Positions 1-8,577 of a DNA stretch of 41,920 bases are shown piece after piece (positions within the stretch are counted from its first letter, which is position 1; every line of letters begins with the position of its first letter). Origin of the DNA: an uncultured Saprospiraceae bacterium (lineage in GTDB: Bacteria; Bacteroidota; Bacteroidia; Chitinophagales; Saprospiraceae); the NCBI GenBank assembly GCA_938003955.1, contig CALKXE010000139.1, positions 1-41,920 of the forward strand. Direction: 5' to 3'. The translations under genes and the position numbers were made by a program. The notes beneath the pieces were generated by a model. The model saw nothing but the letters and a program-made list of their open reading frames with translations, had not been told where the DNA came from and did not search any database.

Positions 1-279
1 GATATCACAGCAAGTGCAGAAAACAACTTATACCAGAACGAACCGAATCCATTCAAAGATCAGACGATGATCAAATTCGAATTGGCAGAGGCGGGTGCAG
101 TAACATTTACTGTAACTGATGTAACAGGTAAGCTCTTGAAAGCTGTAAATACTGCAGGAATACAAGGAATGAATATCTTACCATTAGATGCAGATGATCT
201 TGGAGTTACTGGAGTATTGTACTATACGATTGAGAGTGGTGAGTTTACAGCTACTAAGAAGATGATAGTTGTTAGATAA
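1..279 (+). CDS. C-terminal fragment of a T9SS-secreted protein (type A sorting domain)
   Basis: The reading frame is open from the first base, so the start lies to the left of the window; 92 residues and the stop are visible. They form a Por/type IX secretion C-terminal sorting domain. An LYQNEPNPF motif opens it, followed by beta-strand text (MIKFELAEAG, VTFTVTDVTGKLL) and the usual ending with a Gly-rich turn, YYTIESGEF and a terminal KKMIVVR. This domain directs a periplasmic protein through the T9SS, after which it is normally cleaved and the cargo anchored to surface lipopolysaccharide or released. The function of the cargo cannot be told from this piece. An ATG at base 67 opens a shorter frame, but it would cut into the conserved motif and is not a real start. 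Confidence 0.93.
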   Translation, partial: DITASAENNLYQNEPNPFKDQTMIKFELAEAGAVTFTVTDVTGKLLKAVNTAGIQGMNILPLDADDLGVTGVLYYTIESGEFTATKKMIVVR

Positions 280-311
280 GAATTCAACTCAATTTGAGAT
301 TAAATATACAG

Positions 312-344
312 CCCTTCTGCATTGATTTGTAGAAGGGTTTTTTT
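312..344 (+). terminator. Rho-independent terminator after the T9SS protein
   Basis: A 10-bp stem (cccttctgca / tgtagaaggg, one G-T pair) closes a 6-nt loop and is followed by seven T residues. It lies 33 bases after the stop codon of the T9SS-domain gene. Confidence 0.88.
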
Positions 345-435
345 ATTCAATGTTTACGCTCGTTAGATAATTTGAATAGGACTATTACTTAAGTATTAAC
401 CTGAATTCGATAAAATACTCGATTATGGTGTGAAT

Positions 436-443
436 TACATTTG
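436..443 (+). promoter_or_regulatory. Bacteroidota -7 promoter box upstream of the antiporter gene
   Basis: TACATTTG fits the Bacteroidota -7 consensus TAnnTTTG, about 50 bases before the antiporter start codon. I see no good TTG -33 element at the expected 19-21 base spacing, so this is a candidate only. Confidence 0.4.
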
Positions 444-494
444 TAGATCAATTCTCAAAACCGTATCATTACCATACAAAACCCAATATAGAGT

Positions 495-1958
495 ATGTCA
501 ATCCACGAAAAGAAGAATCTCAAAAGGCAAGAAGAGAATATTGTAGAGAATAGTCAGTTGAATATTTGGGAAGCCTTGGTTCCTGTTGTTTGTTTGATGG
601 CCTTATTGGCTTATAATGTCTTTGGGAAAGATGGTGGATGGTTAGGTGATTATTCGAATCAGTACATTTTACTTATTGGGGCAGCAATAGCCGCTGCAGT
701 TGGGTTTTTTAATAAAACTTCAGTGTCTACGATGATAACTGAGGTATGGGAGAATTTGAAAAGTGTTTTACTTCCTATCTGTATATTGTTACTAGTAGGC
801 GCATTGGCTGGTACATGGCTTGTTAGTGGTATAATACCAGCGATGGTTTATTATGGTCTTCAGGTCTTGAGTCCTAGTATATTCTTGCCAGCATCAGTCA
901 TAATTGCAGCTATTATATCTATAGCGACAGGTAGCTCATGGACAACTTCAGCAACGGTAGGTATTGCACTAATCGGAATAGGAAAAGCATTGGGCATTCC
1001 TACTGGTATGATAGCGGGAGCGGTTATTTCAGGGGCTTATTTTGGAGATAAGATGTCACCTTTGAGTGATACGACTAATCTAGCGCCGGCGATGGCAGGT
1101 ACAGATCTGTTTACGCATATTAAATATATGAGCCTTACAACAGTGCCAACGATCATTATTACACTGATTGTTTTTACGATTTTGAGTTTCAGTATTGATA
1201 CTTCTGGGAGTGCCGATATCAGTGGGTTGTTGACGACGATGGATGCGACATTTAATATTACACCTTGGTTGTTTTTAGTGCCGGTAGGAGTTGTGGTGAT
1301 GATTATTTTAAAAACAAAGCCACTGATTGCACTAGGTGCGGGTGTTTTGTTAGCTGCCATATTTGCATTAATATTTCAGTCTGAAGTTTTAGGGTTTATA
1401 GGAGCTACTGATATAGGAGCCTTATTTACAGCCATTACAACGGATGTAGCTATCGTAACAGATAATCCTACATTGAATGACCTATTTACATCAGGAGGAA
1501 TCATGGGTATGCTATGGACTATATTGTTGATAATATGCGCAATGGTATTTGGTGGTGTTATGGATGGGATAGGCGCATTAGCTAGGATCACAACAGCTTT
1601 ATTATCTGTGGCGACTTCCACCTTTGGATTGTTTGCCAGCACAGTAGCAAGTTGTATCGGTCTTAATGTAGTCGCTAGTGATCAATACCTTGCGATTGTG
1701 ATACCAGGAAAGATGTTTAAGCAGGCCTACGAAGATAGAGGACTTGCACCAGAGAACTTAAGTCGGACATTAGAAGATTCAGGAACAGTAACTTCCGTAT
1801 TGATTCCATGGAATACTTGTGGTGCATACCAGGCTGGTGTTCTTGGAGTTGGTGTTGGCGAGTATTTTGTCTATGCAATCTTCAATTGGTTAAGTCCTAT
1901 TATGACATTGATCTTTGCTGGCTTTGGGATAAAAATTAAGCAGTTGGTGAAGAAATAG
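495..1958 (+). CDS. nhaC: NhaC-family Na+/H+ antiporter
   Basis: A 487-residue inner-membrane protein with about 11-12 hydrophobic segments after a short charged N-terminus. Family signatures are plain: IATGSSWTTSATVGIAL in the middle of the first half, then SGAYFGDKMSPLSDTTNLAP, and a late SVLIPWNTCGAY. NhaC proteins exchange cytoplasmic Na+ for external H+; some members (MleN type) couple malate/lactate exchange to this, so the exact substrate is not fixed by sequence alone. Length fits the family. The gene has its own upstream -7 box and stands as a single unit or with the small membrane protein 29 bases downstream. Confidence 0.92.
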   Translation: MSIHEKKNLKRQEENIVENSQLNIWEALVPVVCLMALLAYNVFGKDGGWLGDYSNQYILLIGAAIAAAVGFFNKTSVSTMITEVWENLKSVLLPICILLLVGALAGTWLVSGIIPAMVYYGLQVLSPSIFLPASVIIAAIISIATGSSWTTSATVGIALIGIGKALGIPTGMIAGAVISGAYFGDKMSPLSDTTNLAPAMAGTDLFTHIKYMSLTTVPTIIITLIVFTILSFSIDTSGSADISGLLTTMDATFNITPWLFLVPVGVVVMIILKTKPLIALGAGVLLAAIFALIFQSEVLGFIGATDIGALFTAITTDVAIVTDNPTLNDLFTSGGIMGMLWTILLIICAMVFGGVMDGIGALARITTALLSVATSTFGLFASTVASCIGLNVVASDQYLAIVIPGKMFKQAYEDRGLAPENLSRTLEDSGTVTSVLIPWNTCGAYQAGVLGVGVGEYFVYAIFNWLSPIMTLIFAGFGIKIKQLVKK

Positions 1959-1987
1959 GAATCGTTGCTACTATCAAATTTACATAG

Positions 1988-2578
1988 GTGCAAGTAGAGA
2001 ATAATAAATCGTCAGACAGCACATTCACAGGCACTGTTAATTTCTTGTGGGTCATACTTTTAATAGGTAGCTTATTATGTGGAGGCTTAGTTTTCTATGA
2101 TTATGTCAATGAAATCATTGATCTTAATACAATGATGGTTGGGCCTATTTTTGTAGTGCTTTCAATTTTTACAATTTTAATTCCTCCATACTATAAGGTG
2201 ATTTATGCGAATAGATTCTTATCTAATTTAATTCGGTGGTTCGTAGGACTTGCTTGCGTACTAAGTTTGATTTTCATTTACAATTTCACCAGAAATATTT
2301 CGCCGGTTGTTTATTCAGTTAAGTTCCTTTGGGAAGAAGAGATAGATATTGAGTTTAGAGAAAATAATACTTTTAGGACTTGTAACTCTGACATGTTTAG
2401 CAGCTCAGTTTCATATGGGAAGTATCAAAGAAATAATGATAAAATAATATTGGTAGATGAAATCAAATTTGGGATGTCAAAAATGAATGATACTTTGATT
2501 ATCAATGAGAAAGGAATAGACTTCACTTTAGCGGAGCCATGGAGAGTGAGCAGCGGGACTTTACATTATGTAAAGTAA
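1988..2578 (+). CDS. Hypothetical membrane protein with three predicted TM segments and a soluble C-terminal half
   Basis: I do not recognise this 196-residue protein. Three hydrophobic stretches are visible (about residues 18-38, 52-68 and 84-102), then a polar, beta-strand-like region of about 95 residues (DIEFRENNTFRTCNSDMF, then KIILVDEIKF). That region resembles a small lipocalin-type or stress-sensing beta domain, but I cannot name a family. The start is GTG and the first residues are MQVENNKSSD; no in-frame ATG lies nearby. It follows the antiporter by 29 bases in the same direction and may be cotranscribed. Coding potential is supported by length and by the clean membrane/soluble layout. 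Confidence 0.7.
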   Translation: MQVENNKSSDSTFTGTVNFLWVILLIGSLLCGGLVFYDYVNEIIDLNTMMVGPIFVVLSIFTILIPPYYKVIYANRFLSNLIRWFVGLACVLSLIFIYNFTRNISPVVYSVKFLWEEEIDIEFRENNTFRTCNSDMFSSSVSYGKYQRNNDKIILVDEIKFGMSKMNDTLIINEKGIDFTLAEPWRVSSGTLHYVK

Positions 2579-2667
2579 TAGTTTAAGATATTAATTTTTA
2601 TTTATTGGAGTATTGGTTACTAAATATTAACATTGAATCTCTCAAAGTAAAAACCATCCTCCTTCAA

Positions 2668-2699
2668 TTGTGTTTTACTTGGAATAACATGTAATTTCG
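2668..2699 (+). promoter_or_regulatory. Candidate promoter of mrp (TTG, 21-base spacer, TAATTTCG)
   Basis: A TTG triplet and a near-consensus -7 box (TAATTTCG, one mismatch to TAnnTTTG) are 21 bases apart. The -7 box ends 16 bases before the mrp start codon. Confidence 0.45.
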
Positions 2700-2715
2700 C
2701 AGCTTAATTCTAATT

Positions 2716-3810
2716 ATGAGTTTAGATAACAATAAAATCCTAGAAGCATTACGTACAGTCAAAGACCCGAATACAGGTCAAGACATAGTTTCTGTAAAGA
2801 TGATAGGGGACTTTAAAGTGGAGGGGAACAACGTTTCATTTACAATCAATCTTATATCTAAGGACAGTCAAGTAAAGCAAACATTAAACTTTGCTTGTAT
2901 GCACGCTATTCAAACTATATATCCAGAAGCACAGGTTCATATACATATGAAGAGTGGAGGTCCAGCTGGAGCTGAGAAGACAAGAGCACTTCCTCAAGTT
3001 AAAAACATAATCGCTGTTGCATCTGGAAAAGGAGGAGTTGGGAAATCTACAGTTTCTGTAAATCTTGCGATATCTCTAGCCAACAAAGGAGCAAAGGTCG
3101 GGTTAATAGATGCAGATCTATATGGACCAAGTATTCCTACGATGATGGGATTGCAAGGTCAACGACCAAAGATTGAAATGCTTTACGGTAAACATAAAAT
3201 TGTGCCACTAGAAGCACATGGTGTAAAAGTTATGTCTGTCGGGTTTATCGTAGAGCCGGAACAGGCAGTTGTTCTAAGAGGCCCTAGATTGGGAGGGATA
3301 ATAAAACAATTTATAAACGATTGCATATGGCCGGATTTAGATTATCTGATTATTGATCTTCCGCCAGGGACAGGTGATATACAGCTTACATTAGTACAGA
3401 CGGTGCCTATAACGGGAGCGATCATAGTTACTACTCCACAAGAAGTAGCGGTAGTAGATGCAGTGAAAGCTATAAATATGTTCTTAATAGATCATGTAAG
3501 TGTACCGATATTAGGTATAGTGGAGAATATGTCTTGGTTTACCCCAAAAGAATTACCAAATAATAAATATCTAATTTTTGGAGAAGGTGGAGGTAAGAAA
3601 TTAGCAAAACTATCTAAATCGGTTTTGCTAGGACAGATCCCTTTAGTACAAGGAATTAGGGAAGGTGGAGATGATGGTAAACCAGTGTCTACACAAGAAG
3701 GAAACCCACTCAAACAAAAGTTCGAGGACTTGGCACTTAATACGATCCGACAGGTACAATTAAGGAATGAAGTATTAGGGCCTACGACTATTGTGAAAAT
3801 GGTAAATTAA
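2716..3810 (+). CDS. mrp: Mrp/ApbC/NBP35-family P-loop ATPase, Fe-S cluster carrier
   Basis: A 364-residue protein. Residues 1-80 are the MIP18/DUF59-like N-terminal domain (LRTVKDPNTGQDIVS). The ATPase domain carries a deviant Walker A at residues 103-112 (SGKGGVGKST), IDADLYGPSIPTMMG and IIDLPPGTGD. Family members bind a 4Fe-4S cluster at a dimer interface and hand it to apo-proteins in the cytoplasm. The usual CxxC after the ENMS motif is absent: the text reads ENMSWFTPKELPNNKY, as in other Bacteroidota Mrp proteins I know. An nfu gene lies downstream on the same strand, consistent with an Fe-S role. Confidence 0.93.
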   Translation: MSLDNNKILEALRTVKDPNTGQDIVSVKMIGDFKVEGNNVSFTINLISKDSQVKQTLNFACMHAIQTIYPEAQVHIHMKSGGPAGAEKTRALPQVKNIIAVASGKGGVGKSTVSVNLAISLANKGAKVGLIDADLYGPSIPTMMGLQGQRPKIEMLYGKHKIVPLEAHGVKVMSVGFIVEPEQAVVLRGPRLGGIIKQFINDCIWPDLDYLIIDLPPGTGDIQLTLVQTVPITGAIIVTTPQEVAVVDAVKAINMFLIDHVSVPILGIVENMSWFTPKELPNNKYLIFGEGGGKKLAKLSKSVLLGQIPLVQGIREGGDDGKPVSTQEGNPLKQKFEDLALNTIRQVQLRNEVLGPTTIVKMVN

Positions 3811-4087
3811 AACTTAAATTCTCCGGTGCTTATTTCGGGAGTATAAAAAGATGTTTTTGATGAAAAGCATTGCAACAAAAAAGACCCGATTTTCGAACTT
3901 AAGGGTGGAAAAATATGGCAAATACGGCATCCGCTTGCGGTGGGGTAGTCAGAACTTAGGTTCTTTTTTACTAATAAAATGAATCTTAAGAGGCGTTTTT
4001 TTGTTCCTCTAATGTCTTACGACGGCTAAAGTGAAACCTAGCAATGAAAAGATATATGATTTATATAGATTAAGATAATTAATATAT
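3811..4087 (+). other. Intergenic region between mrp and nfu with small hairpins; possible small RNA
   Basis: No convincing reading frame. It is less AT-rich than most gaps here and holds several short stems: agaac/gttct with a TTAG loop followed by T5-T6 near 3951-3969 (terminator-like), agagg/cctct around a T-rich loop near 3990-4018, and a ccg-cttg-cgg hairpin near 3930. A short transcript ending near 3969 is possible. I could not match it to SRP RNA, 6S RNA or any riboswitch I know. Confidence 0.3.
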
Positions 4088-4095
4088 TAATTTTG
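4088..4095 (+). promoter_or_regulatory. -7 promoter box directly before nfu
   Basis: TAATTTTG is a full match to TAnnTTTG and ends only five bases before the ATG. Transcription from it would begin at or within a few bases of the start codon, giving a leaderless or very short-leader message. Confidence 0.5.
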
Positions 4096-4100
4096 CAGAT

Positions 4101-4358
4101 ATGTCAACCATAGAACAAGAAGCATTAAAAGATAGAGTAGACGCTGCATTGGAATCTCTCAGGCCGCATTTGAAAGTGGACGGTGGTGATATCGAGGTGG
4201 TAGAAATTACTGACGACATGACTGTAAAGATCAAATGGTTAGGGAATTGTGAGTTTTGCTCTATGTCCGCTATGACCATGAAGGCTGGGGTAGAACAGAC
4301 ATTGAAATCTAAAATTCCAGAGATAAAATCAATTGAAGCGGTCAACGGTTTGAACTAA
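4101..4358 (+). CDS. nfu: NFU-domain Fe-S scaffold/carrier protein
   Basis: An 85-residue protein consisting of a single NifU C-terminal (NFU) domain. LRPHLKVDGGDIEVVEI is the classic opening, and the cluster-binding CxxC is present as Cys50 and Cys53 (GNCEFCSMSAMTMKAGVE). Two such proteins form a dimer that holds a 4Fe-4S cluster and delivers it to target enzymes. There are no A-type or GrpE-like extra domains. It lies 290 bases after mrp, another Fe-S carrier; the separate -7 box suggests it can be expressed on its own. Confidence 0.92.
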   Translation: MSTIEQEALKDRVDAALESLRPHLKVDGGDIEVVEITDDMTVKIKWLGNCEFCSMSAMTMKAGVEQTLKSKIPEIKSIEAVNGLN

Positions 4359-4419
4359 AATACTCATTTCATAAAACAATTTCTACTGTATATTTTGAAT
4401 TCTAAGACCCTATATTTCT

Positions 4420-5223
4420 ATGAAAAGAAGTGAGCTCATACACCAGATAAATCTAAAGAAATCTTTTTTATGTGTTGGATTAGATACTGATCCTGCTAAG
4501 ATCCCATCTTTTCTTAATGATTTTGAAGATCCTATTTTTGAGTTTAATAAGAGAGTAATCGATGCAACCAAAGACTTATGCGTTGCATACAAACCTAACA
4601 TTGCATTTTATGAATCTCTTGGACCAAAAGGCTGGGAGTCCTTAGAAAAAACAATTGATTACATTCCTGATGATATATTTACAATAGCGGATGCAAAAAG
4701 AGGAGACATAGGTAATACCTCAAAAATGTATGCCAAAACATTCTTTGAATACTTCGACTTTGATGCAGTTACTGTAGCTCCATATATGGGTGTAGATTCT
4801 GTAGCACCTTTTCTAGAGTTCGAAGATAAGTGGGTCATCCTTCTTGGGTTGACGTCTAATAAAGGAAGCAATGACTTCCAGCGGATACAATCAGGAAGCA
4901 CTCCATTATATGAATCAGTTATTAGGAAGTCGCAAGAGTGGGGTAGTCCAGAAAACTTGATGTATGTTATTGGAGCTACTCACCCAGAATCATTTGCAGA
5001 GGTAAGAGATATGGCAAAAGAACACTTTTTCTTGGTGCCCGGTATAGGAGCGCAAGGTGGTGATCTTCATGGAGTCGTTAGCAATGGTAAAAATGATGAC
5101 TGTGGGCTTCTTATCAATTCTTCAAGAGGTATTATATATGCTGGTGGAGATTCTGAAAACTTTGAGGTAGCTGTGAATAAAAGTGCTGCTGAATTGCAAG
5201 GCAAGTTGGGTACTTATTTGTGA
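4420..5223 (+). CDS. pyrF: Orotidine 5'-phosphate decarboxylase, type 2
   Basis: A 267-residue protein catalysing OMP to UMP, the last step of de novo pyrimidine synthesis. The catalytic D-x-K-x-x-D array is at Asp91, Lys93 and Asp96 (IADAKRGDIGNTS). FLCVGLDTDPAKIP at the N-terminus and LVPGIGAQGGDL near the C-terminus bind the phosphate and barrel ends. Length and the GDIGNTS motif place it in the longer type 2 subfamily seen in Bacteroidota. It is 61 bases downstream of nfu and runs tail-to-tail with the hydrolase gene to its right, 21 bases away. Confidence 0.95.
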   Translation: MKRSELIHQINLKKSFLCVGLDTDPAKIPSFLNDFEDPIFEFNKRVIDATKDLCVAYKPNIAFYESLGPKGWESLEKTIDYIPDDIFTIADAKRGDIGNTSKMYAKTFFEYFDFDAVTVAPYMGVDSVAPFLEFEDKWVILLGLTSNKGSNDFQRIQSGSTPLYESVIRKSQEWGSPENLMYVIGATHPESFAEVRDMAKEHFFLVPGIGAQGGDLHGVVSNGKNDDCGLLINSSRGIIYAGGDSENFEVAVNKSAAELQGKLGTYL

Positions 5224-5244
5224 TCCAATTGAAGAATCAATCTT

Positions 5245-6033
5245 TTATACAGCCACAGAATTCTTTCTAATCCAATCTATAACAATACCATTAAAGATCG
5301 TCGGCTTATCTATATTAACAACATGGCCACAGTCCTCAATTACTGTGAGCATTGCCGATGTATGTTTAGACACAGTCATTCTTATAGATGGCAAAAACAT
5401 ATGATCCTCCTCTCCCATAACATATAAAGTTGGAATAAGTGGATCTTTAGATCTGAAAAGTCTTAGGATTGGATTCACAGTTGTAGTTAATCCAAACCAC
5501 TTGATAAATTCTTTTTGATAAAGCTTTTTCGCCTCTCTGATGAATAAGTTTCTTGATTCGCGCTGCTTTTTTCGAGGCATTATTACAAATGCAAATAGCT
5601 TGTATAATAAGATGTAAGGCACTAATGATTTTAAGATGAATCCAGCTCTCATTAATAATTGTGACCCGAAGTTCATTTTGAGAATAGCTCCTCCCATAAT
5701 CATCGATGATATTATTTTTGGTCTTATCTCAGCTAATTCTCTAATAATAATAGTACCTAGGCTTATCCCTACAAAATGTGAAGACTTGATCTTAAGATGG
5801 TCAATTACTTCAATGACATCATTAGAAACAGAGCGGAAAGTATACTTAGATATACTTTTTAATCCCATTCCTTTGCTATTTCCATGGCCTCTCAAATCAA
5901 TGAGTAATACATTAAACGATTTTTGAAATTCTTTTACTTGCTTGTACCATATAGACGAGCTACCACCTGCACCATGTACAAAGGTCACCCATTCTTTGGA
6001 TGTGCTGTGCTCGTATGTTTTGTAATGTAACAT
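5245..6033 (-). CDS. Alpha/beta-hydrolase fold protein
   Basis: A 262-residue single-domain cytoplasmic hydrolase. The oxyanion motif HGAGG is at residues 20-24, LIDLRGHGNS at about 44-53, and the nucleophile elbow VGISLG has Ser91. The acid is probably Asp210 (MGEEDHMF) and the base His237 (DCGHVVNIDKP). All triad members are therefore present and the enzyme should be active. Substrate is unknown; relatives include esterases, lactonases and C-C hydrolases. A 60-bp stretch to its right carries no other gene and leads to the divergent DUF423 gene. Confidence 0.88.
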   Translation of the reverse strand: MLHYKTYEHSTSKEWVTFVHGAGGSSSIWYKQVKEFQKSFNVLLIDLRGHGNSKGMGLKSISKYTFRSVSNDVIEVIDHLKIKSSHFVGISLGTIIIRELAEIRPKIISSMIMGGAILKMNFGSQLLMRAGFILKSLVPYILLYKLFAFVIMPRKKQRESRNLFIREAKKLYQKEFIKWFGLTTTVNPILRLFRSKDPLIPTLYVMGEEDHMFLPSIRMTVSKHTSAMLTVIEDCGHVVNIDKPTIFNGIVIDWIRKNSVAV

Positions 6034-6147
6034 TTTCTATATAACGCGTTTTAGTCTCAATTAGGTCAAAGATAAGCTTGTTTTATTCTTTAAGTGGATA
6101 TAATTAGATCAAATGACGATATTGTTGACTTATATACAAGAATAGAG

Positions 6148-6558
6148 ATGGAAGAAAGGCAAGTTTTAAATAAATTAGGACTATTGGTTGGGTTTATGGG
6201 AGCTATGGCTGTAGTGTTAGGAGCTTTTGGTGCTCACAGTTTGAAAGCTGTACTGCCGGTAGATAAATTAGTATCCTACAATACTGGAATCAGTTATCAT
6301 TTTTATCATTTGTTTGCAATGATATTCGCATGTTTTGGGCTAGGCAGTAAGGATAATAAATGGGCTAAACGTTCTTTTTGGTGTTTTTTCTTGGGGATAA
6401 TATTATTTTCAGGGTCTATCTATCTCTTAGCAACAAGAGACTTAATTGGGTTGGTCAATTATAAATGGTTAGGACCTATTACACCTGTTGGAGGAGTGCT
6501 TTTTATTTTGGGGTGGATATTTCTGGGAATATCACTTTCTAACAAAAATGTAAACTAA
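6148..6558 (+). CDS. DUF423 family small membrane protein
   Basis: With the ATG chosen here, a 136-residue protein with four hydrophobic helices, the normal size for DUF423 (YgdD/TMEM256-like). The signature VLGAFGAHSLK occurs in the first helix, followed by YNTGISYHFYHLFAM and GPITPVGGVLFILGW. Family function is unknown; an inner-membrane location is expected. A GTG at 6094 extends the frame by 18 residues (MDIIRSNDD...), but the family begins just before the first helix, so I take the ATG at 6148. Confidence 0.87.
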   Translation: MEERQVLNKLGLLVGFMGAMAVVLGAFGAHSLKAVLPVDKLVSYNTGISYHFYHLFAMIFACFGLGSKDNKWAKRSFWCFFLGIILFSGSIYLLATRDLIGLVNYKWLGPITPVGGVLFILGWIFLGISLSNKNVN

Positions 6559-6663
6559 GCAGCATATTTATATAAATGGGAGTCTGTTTGATGTGATATT
6601 AGGTGCAAAACTTTATATATTGTGACCTAGATTAACAACTTAATTATAAATAAAAAAGATAAA

Positions 6664-7398
6664 ATGAGAAATTTTTTAATTCTGTGTTTCTTAACGATTT
6701 CTACTTTGAGTTATTCTCAAAAGGAGATTGCATGGTTTGATGCCGGTCTAAAAGTAATGTATGGTGGTAGTAATGTTATAAATATGGCTGCTATCGATGA
6801 TCCAAATCTTAATTACGAGTTGGCTTTTGGTAATGCTATAAGTTTCGGGGGGAAAATTGGCATTAATAGAGGATATAATGGATTGGCTATTGAACTGATG
6901 TATGCTAAGAATGGTACTACTTATGAAGGACTAAATGGATATCCTGAAGCACCGGAAATAAAATGGAACTCAATGGACTTGTATTTTCTATTTAGAAATG
7001 CTAAGAACTTAGGTTTCTTTGAGATCGGTCCTAAAGTTGGGTTTTTGAGAAGCGTAGAAAGAACAGGAGCGGATGGTCAATTAGCTGATTTTACAGAATT
7101 TAATAACAGACAAATATCTGGAGTTCTTGGTTTTGGTGTAAATGTACTTGGTACTGATGGATCATTTAGTGGTCAGATAGGACTTAGGTTTGAGTATGGG
7201 TTTACTGATATCAATGGTCAAGATGATCCAACTGCAGGGAATGAACCATATCCTTATGCAACAGGAATTTATGCTGGAGATAAAGGGTATCAGAAGTCGG
7301 CACCAGTTTTTGCAGGATTAGTATTCGAACTTAATTTTGGTATCGGATCTTATGGAATAGCACAATGTGGAGCTAGAGCTAAATTCTTTTCTTTATAA
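6664..7398 (+). CDS. Secreted outer-membrane beta-barrel-like protein
   Basis: A 244-residue protein with a signal peptide (MRNFLILCFLTISTLSYSQ, cleavage expected after the Ser-Gln region). The rest is alternating strand text with many Gly and aromatic residues (GLKVMYGG, FGGKIGINRG, GLAIELMYAKNG, FFEIGPKVGF, GQIGLRFEYGF, FAGLVFELNFG). This resembles the PorT-like/outer-membrane beta-barrel families common in Bacteroidota. The molecular role is unknown. It is a single gene closed by a strong shared terminator. Confidence 0.78.
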   Translation: MRNFLILCFLTISTLSYSQKEIAWFDAGLKVMYGGSNVINMAAIDDPNLNYELAFGNAISFGGKIGINRGYNGLAIELMYAKNGTTYEGLNGYPEAPEIKWNSMDLYFLFRNAKNLGFFEIGPKVGFLRSVERTGADGQLADFTEFNNRQISGVLGFGVNVLGTDGSFSGQIGLRFEYGFTDINGQDDPTAGNEPYPYATGIYAGDKGYQKSAPVFAGLVFELNFGIGSYGIAQCGARAKFFSL

Positions 7399-7436
7399 GA
7401 AAGTGGATTAATAATATATTTGGATCATTGATTCAA

Positions 7437-7474
7437 AAAAAAAGCCTATCGAATTGTTTCGATAGGCTTTTTTT
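7437..7474. terminator. Bidirectional terminator between barrel gene and DUF697 gene
   Basis: A stem of 11 G/C-containing pairs (agcctatcgaa / ttcgataggct) around a 4-nt loop is flanked by A-run and T-run, so the stem is 17-18 bp long in total. It works for transcripts arriving from either side of this convergent gene pair. Confidence 0.92.
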
Positions 7475-7515
7475 AGATCAAGGATGTAAATCTAAATGAT
7501 TTATTATTTATGTAA

Positions 7516-8127
7516 TCATTCTTCCTCCGGTGCATCCATACCAATGATTTTCCTTTTTAATGCAGAAAATTCTTCATCAGTCAATAAGCCATCTTCCTTC
7601 ATTTTCACAATATTCTGAATTTGTGTAAAGCTATCGTTTACTTTTACTGCTTCGTCTTGTTGTTTTTTATCCTTTTGAATACTAGAAGCCATTTCTTTTC
7701 CTTTTTCAAACTTCTCGTTATAGTATTTTTTCAATCTAGAAGGATCAAAGTCTAAAAACGTACCTCCAGTGTCAAAGTGTTTTTTGAATACCTCTCCCAA
7801 TGCATAAGTCGATCCTCCAGAGAGAATAGCCATGGTTACACCACCAAGTATACTGCCCACTCCTGGAATGAATTTTATTGCTCTTGCACCGAGTCTAGCG
7901 AATCCAGAACCTGTTAATGCTGTAATTACTGCTTTGCCCTCCGTTTCTTTGAAGTCAATATCATAAATCTTACACATCTGTCTTATCATATCCAACTGGA
8001 TAGCCGCTACTGCAAATAGATCCGCAATAGGCACTGGAATAAAACCTGCACCCATAGACCAAATCATATGGTTATGGATAACACTATTGGCCATTTCTGT
8101 TTTGTTACTAATCTTTTTATCTGACAT
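7516..8127 (-). CDS. DUF697-family protein with C-terminal SHOCT domain
   Basis: A 203-residue protein. Residues about 10-120 match the DUF697/YcjF-type helical region: HNHMIWSMGAGFIPVPIAD, AVAAIQLDMIRQM, then Gly-rich helices FIPGVGSILGG that may insert into membrane. A charged linker (about 130-165) leads to a C-terminal SHOCT domain (IVKMKEDGLLTDEEFSALK), a short oligomerisation hairpin. DUF697 modules often accompany GTPases in membrane-stress proteins, but no GTPase is present here, so the function is open. Convergent with the barrel gene to its left; a 450-bp gap lies upstream. Confidence 0.82.
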   Translation of the reverse strand: MSDKKISNKTEMANSVIHNHMIWSMGAGFIPVPIADLFAVAAIQLDMIRQMCKIYDIDFKETEGKAVITALTGSGFARLGARAIKFIPGVGSILGGVTMAILSGGSTYALGEVFKKHFDTGGTFLDFDPSRLKKYYNEKFEKGKEMASSIQKDKKQQDEAVKVNDSFTQIQNIVKMKEDGLLTDEEFSALKRKIIGMDAPEEE

Positions 8128-8481
8128 AATTTTTAGATTTTACTTTATACATTCAATATAACCCCTATTTCTGTTACAAGGGTTCAATTTTTCGATAAGA
8201 TAAAATCAATTATAGATGAAAGGCATAAATCCTTTGCTGAAATGCAGCGAATAGAACATATTTTCTGTCTTTTATATGATGCAAATAATTTAGGATTGAA
8301 TACGTAGTTAGTGACTAATTTTAAAAAGTAGAGTCTTAGAATTTGATTGTTGTATAACTTCGACTTCAGAACAATATATTGTATTTTGTAGTTTATTTTA
8401 TTGTGATTGTACAATAATTTGCAAAATTATCAGTTTTAGGGCTTTAAATTTGTAAGCTACTTGATATTAATGCTCAAATGA
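8128..8481. other. AT-rich intergenic region without a recognisable gene
   Basis: The gap separates two divergently read genes and presumably holds the promoter of the DUF697 gene. The only sizeable frame (minus strand, about 76 codons) begins at a TTG and encodes a low-complexity Asn/Ile/Lys/Tyr-rich string typical of AT-rich non-coding DNA. I see no tRNA, riboswitch or long inverted repeat. Confidence 0.5.
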
Positions 8482-8513
8482 TTTGCATATTAACAAATAG
8501 ATTCTCAACTTTG
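8482..8513 (+). promoter_or_regulatory. Candidate promoter: TTTG, 20-base spacer, CAACTTTG
   Basis: TTTG at the -33 position and CAACTTTG at the -7 position (one mismatch to TAnnTTTG) with a 20-base spacer, followed by a leader of about 58 bases before the next start codon. This is the best two-box match in the window. Confidence 0.55.
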
Positions 8514-8577
8514 CACTCTAATTTACATATATACATTTATTAATACATAACGCGAGAACCGTTATAATCTTTAAGTA

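Noticed and set aside
6094..6147. GTG start giving 18 extra residues to the DUF423 protein
   Set aside because: Family proteins begin just before the first helix; the ATG at 6148 gives the normal length.
8184..8414. A 76-codon minus-strand frame in the gap before the small barrel gene
   Set aside because: It starts at TTG, is made of low-complexity Asn/Ile/Lys/Tyr text expected from AT-rich DNA, and shows no domain.
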